DNA of 50,321 nucleotides. It comes from Shimia thalassica (GTDB lineage Bacteria; Pseudomonadota; Alphaproteobacteria; Rhodobacterales; Rhodobacteraceae). The translations under genes were made by a program, and so were the position numbers. The notes beneath the pieces were generated by a model. The model had not been told where the DNA came from. It saw only the letters and a list, made by a program, of their open reading frames with translations, and searched no databases. Positions within the stretch are counted from its first letter, which is position 1; each line of letters begins with the position of its first letter. Below are positions 25,236 through 34,853 of this stretch, one piece after another. The stretch lies in contig NZ_CYTW01000008.1 of the NCBI RefSeq assembly GCF_001458215.1, positions 1 to 50,321 of the forward strand, written 5' to 3'.

Positions 25236-25616
25236 ATGAGTGCATTTGATGAAGACCTGTTTCTCAAGGGGCTAGCGCAACGCAAATCCACGCTGGGCGC
25301 GCAATACGTTGAAAAGAACCTCGCGGCGGCGGATGACTTTACCCGTCCTTTCCAAGAAGCCATGACGGCGTGGTGCTGGGGCTTTGGGTGGGGCGATGAC
25401 GTGATCGACGCGAAGACCCGTTCGATGATGAACCTGTCGATGATTGGCGCATTGGGCAAAATGCATGAGTGGGAAATCCATTGCCGTGGCGCGATTAACA
25501 ATGGTGTAAGCCACGACGAAATCCGCGCAATTATTCATGTCATCGGCATCTACTGCGGCGTCCCCCAAGCGCTGGAGTGTTTTCGCGTTGCGCGTAAGGT
25601 TCTTGAGGACGCTTAG
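25236..25616 (+). CDS. carboxymuconolactone decarboxylase (CMD/AhpD-like) family protein
   Basis: The 126-residue single-domain protein shows the CMD fold signature: DAKTRSMMNLSMIGALGK, EWEIHCRGAINNGVSHDEIRAII and the C-terminal YCGVPQALECF. Family members are gamma-carboxymuconolactone decarboxylases or thiol peroxidase-like proteins. No CxxC redox pair is present, so a decarboxylase or lyase role is more likely than an AhpD role. It follows the aldehyde dehydrogenase after three bases and ends the rightward operon. Confidence 0.82.
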   Translation: MSAFDEDLFLKGLAQRKSTLGAQYVEKNLAAADDFTRPFQEAMTAWCWGFGWGDDVIDAKTRSMMNLSMIGALGKMHEWEIHCRGAINNGVSHDEIRAIIHVIGIYCGVPQALECFRVARKVLEDA

Positions 25617-26695
25617 TCTCGTACAAAGGGTGCTCGAGCTGAGATGGTCTGTTATTCTATCATCCATGCGCTTGGCATAAATAATCCCTCAACAACTTCA
25701 GAGATTGTAGCCAAGCGGTCGCATACGGAACTGTTGCGATTGGCAACAAAGTCCGCAACTTGTTCCTTGCGCGGGTCGTTTCCGCTGTAGCACGCAGGAA
25801 TGGCCGGTTTTTCTGTTGCGCGGCGGCATAGAGCTTTACGCTATTGCAGCATTTTTCACGCTGCGAGCGCATGCAGCACGAAAATCGAATTCACACTGTG
25901 GGCTCAATGCCGACCTTAGCTGCGCATTTGGCCAAAGTCTGGTAAGGGCAGTTCATGTCGATCGACGCAATTGGCGGATTGCCGTCATTCTCCGCACCTG
26001 CGAACCGGTCGGGTCGTAGAGAAACAGCCGACATTCAGGTAAAGTCGAATCCGGGCTTCGTTCTGCACCGCCGCAGGTCGGCTCGGAGCCCATAGTTCCT
26101 GATGCGGCACCTTGCAAAAACAGTAGCGAAGCTACCGATTGCCGACATTGGCGTTGGTCCGCAAGGATCAAAGCCGACACTTTCTGTAGATGTCCATCGC
26201 TGCACCGCGGCCCGTCATTCCGGACTTTCGCTGCGCTCACATGACTTCGCGCCACTGTGATGTAACGCTGAGGACATATCTGTTAAACTTTTGGGTGGCC
26301 GTTATCATTTGCTTTAGCTTCGATTTGTCTTATCGCGCATTGTTCTTGTTGCCACGAACCTCTTTCCAAGAACTACGCCCCCTTGAAGGTAATCTGTCAT
26401 TGGGTCGGCCCCCTTTGCTTCAAGACGTGCTGTGATCGATACATGTGAAAGGCAAGAAACGGTCGAAGCGGCTTCGTTGAATTATCTGTACCTTTGCGAT
26501 GTGGATTTCCCTAGAAAGCTGGATTTGATCGAAAGAGATCATGTGGTTGATTTGGCACTGACTTAAAGCTTGGCCGCTATGTCACAATGAAAACACTCTT
26601 GCTGTGTATTCACTCACATTCGATAGAGCAGGACGGGAACCTGGACCGGTTTTGCCATACCACACATCTAACGGCGATTTCAGGTTTATGAAAAA
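25617..26695. other. 1.08-kb gap with mosaic intergenic sequence, no gene seen
   Basis: Only short overlapping open frames occur here and none resembles a known protein. Positions about 25790-26200 contain blocks related to those at 1970-2200 and 40720-40960 (for example aggaatgg-cgg near 25797 and tgcagcat near 25854) and several dispersed gccgacatt-type words. This looks like repetitive remnant DNA and separates modules 2 and 3. I see no terminator after the CMD gene. Confidence 0.5.
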
Positions 26696-27667
26696 TCAGT
26701 CCAGACCATAAGTGCGTTCTTCGATATCAATTGCGTCCAATGCGGATTTACAAGCCGACAGGAACGCTGCCTCGGCGTCGGATTGGCGGCGCGTCGGGTT
26801 GGTGATAAGATAGATGTTGACCATGGGCAGTTCGTCATAGGGTGGCAACTGCCGGATTTTTCCGGCTTCCACGTCCTGTTTGGCAACGTGAAGCGGTAGA
26901 GCGCCAATACCGACGTTTGCCAAGATGAGACGGCGAATTTCATTCAGGCTGGAGGACACGCCGCGCCAGCTTGTAGCCAGCCCCAGTCGGGCACGAAGTC
27001 GCGAGATGGCGTATAGTGGTCCCCCTTCCGCCTCGGTTTGAAAAGCGACGAAAGGTTCCCCTTCAAGATCTTTCTGATTGATTTCATCCACATTGAACAA
27101 TGGATGGCGGGCGCCGCAATAGAGGCCAAAGAATTCTCGGTACAAGACCACGGAGTTCAGGTTCCGGGACATTTTTGAAAGAAGGCAAATTCCAAAGCTG
27201 GCCCTGTTTTGATTCACCATCGTTTCCACATCCTCGCTTTCGTGGACCGAGAAGGAATAGGTAACATGTGGGTGTGTCTTGGCGAAATTCCCGAGAATCT
27301 CGTTGAAGTGGTCGGAAATCACAGAACTCGTGATGGCGATCGACAAATGCCCTCTGAGTTCAGCGCGGTCGACATCCAGCAGAGAGGGAAGCTGTGAAAT
27401 GGTGCCGAAAATATTGGCGCATTCGACATAAAGCGCCTGTCCGGGGCGCGTGATGGTGAACTCGTTGGGCTTGCGGACAACAAGGTGTTTTCCAGTCGCG
27501 TGTTCAAGGCGTTTGAGGGCGGCTGAAACGGTGGGTTGCTTGAGACCCAGGAAGTCGGCGGCCTTTGATATGCCGCCCTGTTCTACCACGACCATGAAGG
27601 TGCGAAGAAGGTTCCAGTCCAGGTTCCAGGGAAAGCGTTGCTGTTGCGGAAGGCTCATAGATTTCAT
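26696..27667 (-). CDS. LysR family transcriptional regulator
   Basis: The 323-residue protein has a LysR helix-turn-helix (LLRTFMVVVEQGGISKAADFLGLKQPTVSAALKRLEHATGKHLVVR without gaps in the open frame) and a substrate-binding domain from about 105 to 300. It is divergent from the ABC importer and is the likely regulator of the amino acid operon. A second ATG nine bases downstream (27658) is an alternative start; neither has a clear ribosome site. The effector is presumably the imported amino acid or an intermediate. Confidence 0.88.
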   Translation of the reverse strand: MKSMSLPQQQRFPWNLDWNLLRTFMVVVEQGGISKAADFLGLKQPTVSAALKRLEHATGKHLVVRKPNEFTITRPGQALYVECANIFGTISQLPSLLDVDRAELRGHLSIAITSSVISDHFNEILGNFAKTHPHVTYSFSVHESEDVETMVNQNRASFGICLLSKMSRNLNSVVLYREFFGLYCGARHPLFNVDEINQKDLEGEPFVAFQTEAEGGPLYAISRLRARLGLATSWRGVSSSLNEIRRLILANVGIGALPLHVAKQDVEAGKIRQLPPYDELPMVNIYLITNPTRRQSDAEAAFLSACKSALDAIDIEERTYGLD

Positions 27668-27714
27668 CTATATTGAGTTTAGGTATTATCTGTTTGCGCA
27701 ATGTTGGCGAGTCA

Positions 27715-27730
27715 TGCAAGCCTTTTTGCA
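27715..27730. promoter_or_regulatory. candidate LysR-type dyad (T-N11-A class)
   Basis: In the divergent region between lysR and the binding-protein gene, TGCAA (27715-27719) and TTGCA (27726-27730) form an inverted repeat with a six-base centre, matching the general form of LysR operators. It lies 65 bases before the start of the SBP gene, in a plausible activator position. Confidence 0.4.
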
Positions 27731-27794
27731 AGCGGGGCGTCCCGCGTCTTTTGATCGGGGATCACCCCGGCTTGATTCTCACAGGGAGAGATAA

Positions 27795-28571
27795 ATGACT
27801 TTTCGCCGTACCATCTTGAAATCCGCCATTGCTGCCGCCGGTCTGGCGGTCTTTGGTTTGAACACCGCAGTCGCGGAAGAGCTCGACACACTGAAAGAAA
27901 AAGGCGTCATCCGCATCGCCATGTCCGGCGCCTACCCTCCGTTCAACTTCGTGAACGATCAGAACGAAGTTGTTGGCTTTGACCCCGCCATCGGTACCGA
28001 GATTGCCAAGCGTATGGGCATGGAAGTGGAAATCGTGACCACTGCGTGGGACGGCATCATCGGTGGCCTGCTGGCCAACAAATATGACGCCATTGTCGGA
28101 TCGATGACCATCACCGCAGAGCGGGATGAAGTGGTTGATTTTGTGGGTCCCTATTACTCGGATAAACGTGCGATTTTCAGCAAACCGGGCTCGGGCATTT
28201 CAAGCCTGGAAGACCTGGAAGGCAAGAAAGTTGGCCTGACCCTTGGTGAAACCCACGAAGATTGGGCGCGCGAAAAGGGCTATAACATCAACACCTACAA
28301 AGGTCTGCCCGAACTTCTGCTGGAACTGGAAAACGGCCGCGTGGACGCCATTGTAAACGACTCCATCGCGGCCATTCTCGCGATGGGCGAAAAGGGTCAG
28401 GAGTTTGAGATGTTCGGCGACCCGACCACCGAACCATTTGGCGCAGGTATCGCTATCCGCGAGGGCAACCCGAAGCTTGCCGCAGAAATGCAGGCTGCGC
28501 TGCAATCCATGATGGATGATGGCACCTATCTGACCATCGCCGAAAAGTGGATTGGCGCTGACATTCGCTAA
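27795..28571 (+). CDS. amino acid ABC transporter substrate-binding protein (SBP family 3)
   Basis: The 258-residue protein has a signal peptide (positive MTFRR, hydrophobic AAIAAAGLAVFGL, cleavage after about AVA at residue 27), then a family 3 periplasmic binding fold starting LDTLKEKGVIRIAMSGAYPPFNF. It has the GFDPAIGTEIAKRM and SMTITAERDEVVDFVGPYY segments typical of polar amino acid receptors. GGGAGAG lies just before the ATG. It starts the import operon. Ligand specificity cannot be read from sequence; downstream genes point to an amino, beta-amino or N-acyl amino acid. Confidence 0.9.
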   Translation: MTFRRTILKSAIAAAGLAVFGLNTAVAEELDTLKEKGVIRIAMSGAYPPFNFVNDQNEVVGFDPAIGTEIAKRMGMEVEIVTTAWDGIIGGLLANKYDAIVGSMTITAERDEVVDFVGPYYSDKRAIFSKPGSGISSLEDLEGKKVGLTLGETHEDWAREKGYNINTYKGLPELLLELENGRVDAIVNDSIAAILAMGEKGQEFEMFGDPTTEPFGAGIAIREGNPKLAAEMQAALQSMMDDGTYLTIAEKWIGADIR

Positions 28572-28580
28572 AACATCTTT

Positions 28581-28604
28581 CCCCGCCGTCCATCGGCGGC
28601 GGGG
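28581..28604 (+). other. stem-loop between the SBP gene and the permease genes
   Basis: The arms ccccgccg (28581-28588) and cggcgggg (28597-28604) are exact complements around an eight-base loop, ten bases after the SBP stop. No T-run follows, so it is more likely an mRNA-stabilising or attenuating hairpin than a full terminator. Such hairpins often keep receptor levels above permease levels. Confidence 0.55.
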
Positions 28605-28754
28605 ACCGTCATCGTGGTGGCACTAAAGGGCCGAATGGCCTTTACGGGTCCACCCTCGGGCGCCAATGTTATCCGACACTTTAAGCAACACGTGCCGAGG
28701 TTGCGATCGCGCCGTCCGGACGATTTCGGGTCGGATACCCAAAAGGAGTGACTC

Positions 28755-29402
28755 ATGGACATTGATCTGATGTTGAAGGTCTATCCCTTCTTTCTGGAGG
28801 CCGCGTGGGTCACCATTGTCTTGTCGGTTCTGACGGCGATCCTTGGGTTGATCTGCGGCACGCTTGGGGCGGCGGCCCGGCTCTCGCGGTTTGCACTCCT
28901 GCGCTTTCTGGGCGCGGCTTATGTCAGCGTGTTTCGAGGCACGCCTGCGCTGATCCAGTTGTTTATCCTGTATTTCGGCGGCCCCCAGATTGGCATTCAG
29001 CTGGACGCATTCGAGGCGGGTGTGATCGGACTTGGCATCAATGCAGGCGCTTATATGACTGAAACGATCCGGGGCGCGATCATTGCGATTGACAAGGGAC
29101 AACGCGAAGCTGCCCGCACATTGGGGCTCAGCAGCTGGCAAGCCACCTACAAGGTGATCCTGCCTCAGTCCGCGCGCCTGATGGTGCGTCCATTGGGCGT
29201 GAACCTGAACATGCTGATCAAGGCAACCGCGCTTGTGGCCGCGATTGCAGTGGTCGAGCTGACCTACACGGCCCAGCGGTACATTGGATCAACCTACAAG
29301 CCCTTCGAAATGTTCCTGCTCGCAGGGATTCTCTACATGATCATCATCTATGTGACTGGCCGCGGCGTTGCCTGGTTGGATCGCAAAGTACAGATTAACT
29401 GA
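28755..29402 (+). CDS. amino acid ABC transporter permease (HisM/GlnP-like)
   Basis: The 215-residue inner-membrane protein has about five hydrophobic segments and the polar amino acid permease signature: VFRGTPALIQLFILYFG near residue 60, then the coupling loop EAARTLGLSSWQATYKVILPQSAR (gapless in the frame). GGAG precedes the ATG at the usual distance. A 183-base interval with a hairpin separates it from the SBP gene. It pairs with the next permease. Confidence 0.9.
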   Translation: MDIDLMLKVYPFFLEAAWVTIVLSVLTAILGLICGTLGAAARLSRFALLRFLGAAYVSVFRGTPALIQLFILYFGGPQIGIQLDAFEAGVIGLGINAGAYMTETIRGAIIAIDKGQREAARTLGLSSWQATYKVILPQSARLMVRPLGVNLNMLIKATALVAAIAVVELTYTAQRYIGSTYKPFEMFLLAGILYMIIIYVTGRGVAWLDRKVQIN

Positions 29403-29419
29403 TCGGAAAGGACAGACAG

Positions 29420-30076
29420 ATGGGCCTCGATTTTTCGATTATTCCCAAATATATGGACATCATCCTTCTGGGTGTTGGCTGGACCGTCGGGATCACGGTT
29501 GCAGCCGCCTTGCTGAGCTTTGTCGGCGGTATCATCTTTGCGGTTATCGCCCTCTACGCCCCTTGGCTCATTCGCCAGCCGTTCCGGCTGATCGAATGGG
29601 TGTTCATGGGCACGCCGCTCTTGTTGCAACTATTCCTGATTTATTTCGGGCTGGTGCAGATTGGCATTGACCTGCCCGCCTTCGTGGCCGGGATCATCGG
29701 GTTGGGGCTACACTTTGCGGTCTATAACTCGGAACTGATCCAGACCGCCATTCTGGCGGTGGACAAGGGACAGATGGAAGCTGCGCGCACCTTGGGTCTC
29801 GGCCGTGGTCAGGCGCTGCGCAAGGTGGTCATTCCGCAGGCGGTGCGCGCCGTCATTCCCCCAATCGGCAACAATATGATTGCGCTCCTAAAAGACAGCG
29901 CGCTGGTCTCGGTGATCGGGGTAAGCGAACTCACGCTGTCGGCACAGCGGGTGATCGGCAAGACCTATCGTCCGTTCGAGTTCTACATCCTCGCCGCCGC
30001 TTTCTACTATGTCATCAACCTTTGCATGGAATGGGTGCAGCGCAAAATCGAACGCCGCATTTCCATCTCACGCTGA
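29420..30076 (+). CDS. amino acid ABC transporter permease (HisQ/GlnP-like)
   Basis: This is the second permease of the heterodimer, 218 residues with about five membrane segments, the FMGTPLLLQLFLIYFGLVQIG segment and the coupling loop EAARTLGLGRGQALRKVVIPQ. It starts after a GGAAAGGA ribosome site. It is followed by the ATPase gene after 15 bases. Confidence 0.9.
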   Translation: MGLDFSIIPKYMDIILLGVGWTVGITVAAALLSFVGGIIFAVIALYAPWLIRQPFRLIEWVFMGTPLLLQLFLIYFGLVQIGIDLPAFVAGIIGLGLHFAVYNSELIQTAILAVDKGQMEAARTLGLGRGQALRKVVIPQAVRAVIPPIGNNMIALLKDSALVSVIGVSELTLSAQRVIGKTYRPFEFYILAAAFYYVINLCMEWVQRKIERRISISR

Positions 30077-30091
30077 CCATAGAGGCCAACC

Positions 30092-30862
30092 ATGACCGAA
30101 CAGACACACTTTGTCGAAATTCGTCACGCCCAGAAATCCTTTGGCGCGCTCGAGGTGCTCAAGGACATCAGCCTGAACGTCGAACGCGGGCAGATTGTCG
30201 GGATTATCGGATCGTCCGGATCGGGTAAATCCACCCTGCTGCGTGCGATCAATGACCTTGACCCGCTGACCGGCGGTGAAATCTGGCTGGACGGTGTGCA
30301 GGTGAACAAGACCCTACCGCATCGCCAATACGAAAAGCATATCAACGAAATGCGCCAGAACGTTGGTATGGTGTTTCAGCACTTCAATCTGTTTCCACAC
30401 ATGACAGCCCGTGAAAACGTCACCATGGCACCGAAGCTGCTCAAGGGGCTGTCCCAGGCCGATGTAGACAAGCTTGCCGAGGAACAGCTGGACAAGGTCG
30501 GAATGCTGGAGCGGATCGACTATTACCCCTCGCAGCTTTCCGGTGGTCAGAAACAACGCGTCGCGATTGCCCGCGCCTTGGCAATGAAGCCCAAGCTGAT
30601 GCTGTTTGACGAGGCCACCTCGGCGCTCGACCCCGAGTTGGTGGAGGAGGTCAATCTGGTGATGAAAAAGCTCGCCGAAGAGCACATGACTATGATCATC
30701 GTCACCCATGAAATGGATTTCGCGGCCTCGGTCTGTGACCGCGTGCTGTTCATGGACAAAGGCGTCGTGGTCGAGGAAGGCCCGCCGAGCGTTCTTTTCA
30801 AGAACCCTACCCAGGACAGAACCCGCGAATTCTTGCGCAAACATATTGAAGGTGCGTCGTGA
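30092..30862 (+). CDS. amino acid ABC transporter ATP-binding protein
   Basis: The 256-residue ATPase has Walker [10 protein letters not shown] (40-48), a Q-loop in [11 protein letters not shown], the signature LSGGQKQR, Walker [13 protein letters not shown] and the switch histidine in IVTHEMDFA. It is of the GlnQ/HisP class and energises the importer. It overlaps the aminotransferase gene by four bases (GTGA), which ties transport to catabolism. Confidence 0.92.
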   Translation: MTEQTHFVEIRHAQKSFGALEVLKDISLNVERGQIVGIIGSSGSGKSTLLRAINDLDPLTGGEIWLDGVQVNKTLPHRQYEKHINEMRQNVGMVFQHFNLFPHMTARENVTMAPKLLKGLSQADVDKLAEEQLDKVGMLERIDYYPSQLSGGQKQRVAIARALAMKPKLMLFDEATSALDPELVEEVNLVMKKLAEEHMTMIIVTHEMDFAASVCDRVLFMDKGVVVEEGPPSVLFKNPTQDRTREFLRKHIEGAS

Positions 30863-32214
30863 GCGAAGAGTCCTGTCTGTTCTACCAAAGCCGCAACCCA
30901 CGCCCGTTTCTGGATCGAGGCGAGGGCATCTATCTGTTCGACGAAAGCGGTAAGCGCTATATTGATGGCTCTTCGGGCGCAATGGTGTCCAATATCGGCC
31001 ACTCTAACCCGCGCGTGCTGGACAAGATCAAGGCGCAGATGGATCGCGCGACCTTTGGCTACCGGCTGCATTTCCGCACGCATCCGTCCGAGGATTTGGC
31101 GGCTAAGACTGTTGCTATGACACCCGATGGGCTGGACCGCGTGTTCTTTGTCTCAGGTGGCTCAGAGGCGGTGGAAAGCGCCGTGAAATTAGCGCGGCAA
31201 TATGCAGTAACTCAGGGAGAAGCCGGACGCTACAAGGTGATTTCTCGCTTTCCGTCCTATCATGGTTGTACTTTCGGCGCTTTGGATCTTACCGGGTACG
31301 AACCGCTGCGCGAGCCTTTCGCTCCAATGCTGGAGGGCATGCCCAAGATCGCGGCCCCTACAACCTATTTGGACCGCGACAACCTGAGCGAAGACGCACG
31401 GGGTTTAAATTACGCAGACCTTCTGCGCGACAAGATTCTTGCGGAAGGACCAGACACTGTTCTGGCATTTCTGATGGAGCCCGTCGGCGGGGCGTCAACC
31501 GGCGCACTGGTCGCACCTGACAGCTATTATGCGCGCATACGCGAGATTTGCGACGAATTCGACGTGCTGCTGATCTATGACGAGGTCATGACCGGTGCGG
31601 GCCGTACGGGCAAATTTCTTGCTGCAGAGCATTGGGGGATCACCCCGGACATCGTGGCGCTCTCCAAGGGCTTTGGAGCGGGTTATGCACCGTTGGGCGC
31701 CATCGTTGCCAGTGCGCACTTGGTCGAGCCGATCCTGGATGCCGGTGGTTTTGCCCACGGGTTTACCTATGCGGGCAATCCTCTGGCCTGCGCGGCCGGA
31801 CTGGCTGTACTCGAAGAGCTGGAAGATCAAAACCTAATCGCCAATGCCGCTGCCATGGGCGAGGTCCTGATAGGTGAGTTGCGCGCATTAATGGACCGCT
31901 ACCCCTTCATTGGTGACGTGCGCGGCAAGGGTTTGTTGACGGCCTTCGAGTTTGTCGCAGACCGCGCCACGATGGAGCCGCTAGACCCCGCTTTGAACGC
32001 CTATGATCGTCTGGTGGAACTGGCCTATGAACGTGGGCTGATCATCTATTCCCGCCGCACCCGTGGTGGGAAGGTGGGCGACCATTTTCTTGTAGCGCCG
32101 CCTTTGATCATCACACGAGCCCAGATTTCGGAGATGATGACCATCCTGCGCGACGCGCTGGATGCTTTTGCAACAGAGGCCGGTCTGGGGTTGGCCGAGG
32201 AGATCTGCGCATGA
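30859..32214 (+). CDS. class III PLP-dependent aminotransferase
   Basis: The 451-residue transaminase starts with GTG in the GTGA overlap with the ATPase stop. It has the PLP lysine Lys270 in [10 protein letters not shown], the cofactor aspartate Asp241 in [12 protein letters not shown] and the [14 protein letters not shown] loop. Class III enzymes act on amino groups distant from the carboxylate or on beta-amino acids. Followed directly by a 3-oxoacid CoA-transferase and a thiolase, it most simply converts a beta-amino acid to a beta-keto acid. This role is inferred from gene order. Confidence 0.87.
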   Translation: MSEESCLFYQSRNPRPFLDRGEGIYLFDESGKRYIDGSSGAMVSNIGHSNPRVLDKIKAQMDRATFGYRLHFRTHPSEDLAAKTVAMTPDGLDRVFFVSGGSEAVESAVKLARQYAVTQGEAGRYKVISRFPSYHGCTFGALDLTGYEPLREPFAPMLEGMPKIAAPTTYLDRDNLSEDARGLNYADLLRDKILAEGPDTVLAFLMEPVGGASTGALVAPDSYYARIREICDEFDVLLIYDEVMTGAGRTGKFLAAEHWGITPDIVALSKGFGAGYAPLGAIVASAHLVEPILDAGGFAHGFTYAGNPLACAAGLAVLEELEDQNLIANAAAMGEVLIGELRALMDRYPFIGDVRGKGLLTAFEFVADRATMEPLDPALNAYDRLVELAYERGLIIYSRRTRGGKVGDHFLVAPPLIITRAQISEMMTILRDALDAFATEAGLGLAEEICA

Positions 32215-32903
32215 TGCTTCCTGACAAGACGGCACAGCTGGAAGAGGTCGTTGCCCGGATCGGGGATGGGGCAACGATCATGGTCGGCGGCTTCGGTGTG
32301 CCCGGAACGCCGATGACACTGATCCAAGAATTGGTGCGACAAGGGGCACGAGATCTCACCTTGATCAAGAATGATGCAAATGAACCTGGGATGGGCGTCG
32401 ACCATCTGCTGCGTAACGGTCAGGTGGCGCGCCTGATCACCACCCATCTGGGGCTCAATACCCATGCCATTGGCCTCATGAATAACGACCAGATCAAAGT
32501 CGAGTTCAACGCGCAGGGCATATTGGCCGAGCGCATCCGCGCTGGCGGAGCCGGTATTGGCGCGGTGCTGAGCGATATCGGCATTGGCACTGAACTGGCA
32601 GAGGGCAAGCAGGTGGTTGAGGTGGACGGCAAACCGCATCTTGTTGAAACCGCGCTAAGGGCCGATTTCGCGCTAATCCATGCCGACCGAGCCGATCCAT
32701 TTGGCAACTTGACCTATGTCGCAACCGCGCGGAATTTCAATCCGCTGATGGCGATGGCCGCCGATTGCGTGATTGCCGAGGCCGAGACTGTGACACCATT
32801 GGGCGAACTGGAAGCTGATGCCGTCCATACAAGCGGTGTGTTTGTTGATCATGTCGCCGAACTGGGTGAAATTTCTGGGGAATACGCCGTTGTCCAACGC
32901 TAA
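32211..32903 (+). CDS. 3-oxoacid CoA-transferase subunit A
   Basis: The 230-residue subunit has the family's glycine-rich CoA-binding segment MVGGFGVPGTP near residue 24 and the NQ-type region NDANEPGMGVDHLL. It pairs with the subunit B gene that follows to move CoA from a donor such as succinyl-CoA or acetyl-CoA to a 3-keto acid. It starts at ATG 32211 in an ATGA overlap with the aminotransferase; ATG 32214 is an alternative start. Its 3' end overlaps the likely TTG start of subunit B. Confidence 0.88.
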   Translation: MMLPDKTAQLEEVVARIGDGATIMVGGFGVPGTPMTLIQELVRQGARDLTLIKNDANEPGMGVDHLLRNGQVARLITTHLGLNTHAIGLMNNDQIKVEFNAQGILAERIRAGGAGIGAVLSDIGIGTELAEGKQVVEVDGKPHLVETALRADFALIHADRADPFGNLTYVATARNFNPLMAMAADCVIAEAETVTPLGELEADAVHTSGVFVDHVAELGEISGEYAVVQR

Positions 32904-33543
32904 AAACCGCATGACCGCCCGCGCTGCTCGCGAGATTGTTCCGGGCATGGTTGTAAACCTTGGCATCGGGCTGCCGACCAAGGTGGTTGATCATCTGCCA
33001 TCAGACTTTCCAGTTTGCCTGCACACGGAAAACGGGTTGACCGGAATTGGACCGACCTTGCCACCCGATCAGGCCAATAGAAACCTTATAGATGCAGGCG
33101 GCGCTTATGTCTCGACCGTGCCGGGGTCCGCGTTTTTTGACAGCGCGACCAGCTTTGCCATGGTGCGCTCGGGACGTCTTGATTTGACCATGCTTGGCGC
33201 GTTCGAGGTCAGCAGCCAGGGCGATCTGGCCAACTGGAAGATCCCCGGCAAATTTAGTCCCGGTGTGGGCGGCGGTATTGAACTGGCGCAGAGAGCGCGT
33301 CGGGTTGTGATCCTAACCACCCATACGGATCGCGCGGGCAACCCGAAGCTCAAGGACGAATGTACTTTGCCACTTACCGCGCGTGGCTGTGTTTCGCGCA
33401 TATTTACCGAAATGGCGGTCATTGACGTCACGCCCAAAGGCTTTGCGCTCGCTGAAATCGCCGAGGGGGTCAGCCTAGCTGAGGTCCGTGAAGCGACCGG
33501 CGCGTCTTTGATTGTACCCGATTCCACACTGCCCGTTTTCTGA
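32890..33543 (+). CDS. 3-oxoacid CoA-transferase subunit B
   Basis: The subunit of about 217 residues carries the catalytic glutamate in HTENGLTGIGP (Glu47), which forms the CoA thioester. I chose the TTG at 32890 because GGGGA lies about eight bases upstream and the resulting N-terminus (six residues, then MTARAA) matches the length of the family N-terminus; the ATG at 32911 has no ribosome site. The rest follows the family: VNLGIGLPT, PGSAFFDSATSFAMVR and GELDLTMLGAFEV-like segments. It activates a 3-keto acid for thiolysis. Confidence 0.87.
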   Translation: MSNAKNRMTARAAREIVPGMVVNLGIGLPTKVVDHLPSDFPVCLHTENGLTGIGPTLPPDQANRNLIDAGGAYVSTVPGSAFFDSATSFAMVRSGRLDLTMLGAFEVSSQGDLANWKIPGKFSPGVGGGIELAQRARRVVILTTHTDRAGNPKLKDECTLPLTARGCVSRIFTEMAVIDVTPKGFALAEIAEGVSLAEVREATGASLIVPDSTLPVF

Positions 33544-33550
33544 GGTAATA

Positions 33551-34843
33551 ATGCAGACCGTACTCAATACCCGTTTGTGCGACGCCGTGGATGCCGCTTT
33601 TGACCAGCAAGTCGCCTTTCTTGCCGAACTCACCTCGCATCCTTCGACCAGAGGTCATGAGCAATCTGCACAAGCTTTCATGGCCAGGGAACTGGCTGAT
33701 CGGGGCTACGCGCTTGATCAATGGCAGATTGATGTTGCCGAGATTCAGCACCTGCCCGGATTTTCCCCCGTGCTTGGCCCTTATGAGGATGCCGTGAATG
33801 TCGTGGGCACGCATCGGTCGCAAACAGGAACAGGCCGCTCGCTGATCCTGAACGGGCATATCGACGTTGTCCCCGCCGGGCCACTGGACATGTGGGATAC
33901 CCCGCCGTTCGAACCACGTGTCGAGGACGGCTGGCTCTATGGGCGAGGTGGCGGCGATATGAAGGCCGGGCTGGCGTCGAACCTGTTCGCGCTTGATGCG
34001 CTGGCGGCCTGTGGCCTCGCGCCTGCCGCGGATGTCTTCTTTCAATCGGTGGTCGAGGAAGAGTGTACCGGCAATGGTGCGCTGGCTTGCCTCGCGCGGG
34101 GTTATACCGCAGATGCCGCCCTGATCCCCGAGCCGTTTTCGGAACATCTGGTCACGGCACAATTGGGTGTCCTTTGGTTTCAGGTGCATCTCAAGGGGTT
34201 GCCCACCCATGTGGCCTATGCAGGCAGCGGTGCCAACGCCATTGAAGCGGCCGTTCCGCTGATCACGGCGCTGCATGACATGGAACACCGCTGGAACGCA
34301 GCCGAAAACCGGACCAGTGACTACACCCATATGGACCATGCGCTGAACCTGAACGTCGGCAAGATCGAAGGCGGCGACTGGACAAGTTCCGTTCCGGCCT
34401 GGTGCGTTTTTGATGTGCGCATGGGGTTGTTTCCAGGGCAGTCCATCGATGCCGCAAAGGCCGAGATTGAGCATGTCATTCTAGAGGCGGCGCGGCAGAA
34501 CGATTTCCTGCGCAACTCCCTGCCGGAAATCGTCTATCACGGGTTCCACGCTGAAGGGTATGCGCTGTCGCAAGACAGTTCAGCCAAAGCCACCTCGGCG
34601 ATTGCAGCGCTTGAGAGCGCGCATCGCGCTGCCACCGGCGAAGACTTGGTGCGCGAAGCCATCACCGCCACGACCGACGCTCGGTTCTTTGGCCTTTATG
34701 CCGATACACCCGCGCTGGTCTATGGCCCGCGCGCCGAAGCCATCCACGGTTTCAACGAGCGTGTTGAACTGGAAAGCATGCGCCGCGTGACCAAGGCAAC
34801 GGTCATGTTCATCGCCGATTGGTGCGGCACCGAAACCATCTGA
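33551..34843 (+). CDS. M20 family deacylase (ArgE/DapE-like)
   Basis: The 430-residue metallohydrolase starts at ATG 33551 behind GAGGTAATA. It has the zinc ligands and catalytic residues of the ArgE/DapE branch: [18 protein letters not shown], the VVEEE pair and a late HGFNE histidine. It removes an acyl group such as acetyl or succinyl from an amino acid nitrogen. In this operon it could deacylate the imported substrate or an N-acetylated intermediate. It lies between the CoA-transferase and the thiolase with short gaps. Confidence 0.85.
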   Translation: MQTVLNTRLCDAVDAAFDQQVAFLAELTSHPSTRGHEQSAQAFMARELADRGYALDQWQIDVAEIQHLPGFSPVLGPYEDAVNVVGTHRSQTGTGRSLILNGHIDVVPAGPLDMWDTPPFEPRVEDGWLYGRGGGDMKAGLASNLFALDALAACGLAPAADVFFQSVVEEECTGNGALACLARGYTADAALIPEPFSEHLVTAQLGVLWFQVHLKGLPTHVAYAGSGANAIEAAVPLITALHDMEHRWNAAENRTSDYTHMDHALNLNVGKIEGGDWTSSVPAWCVFDVRMGLFPGQSIDAAKAEIEHVILEAARQNDFLRNSLPEIVYHGFHAEGYALSQDSSAKATSAIAALESAHRAATGEDLVREAITATTDARFFGLYADTPALVYGPRAEAIHGFNERVELESMRRVTKATVMFIADWCGTETI

Positions 34844-34853
34844 GGATTTGCCC

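Noticed and set aside
33470..34474. 334-codon minus-strand open frame
   Set aside because: Antisense to the M20 deacylase with no domain or ribosome site.
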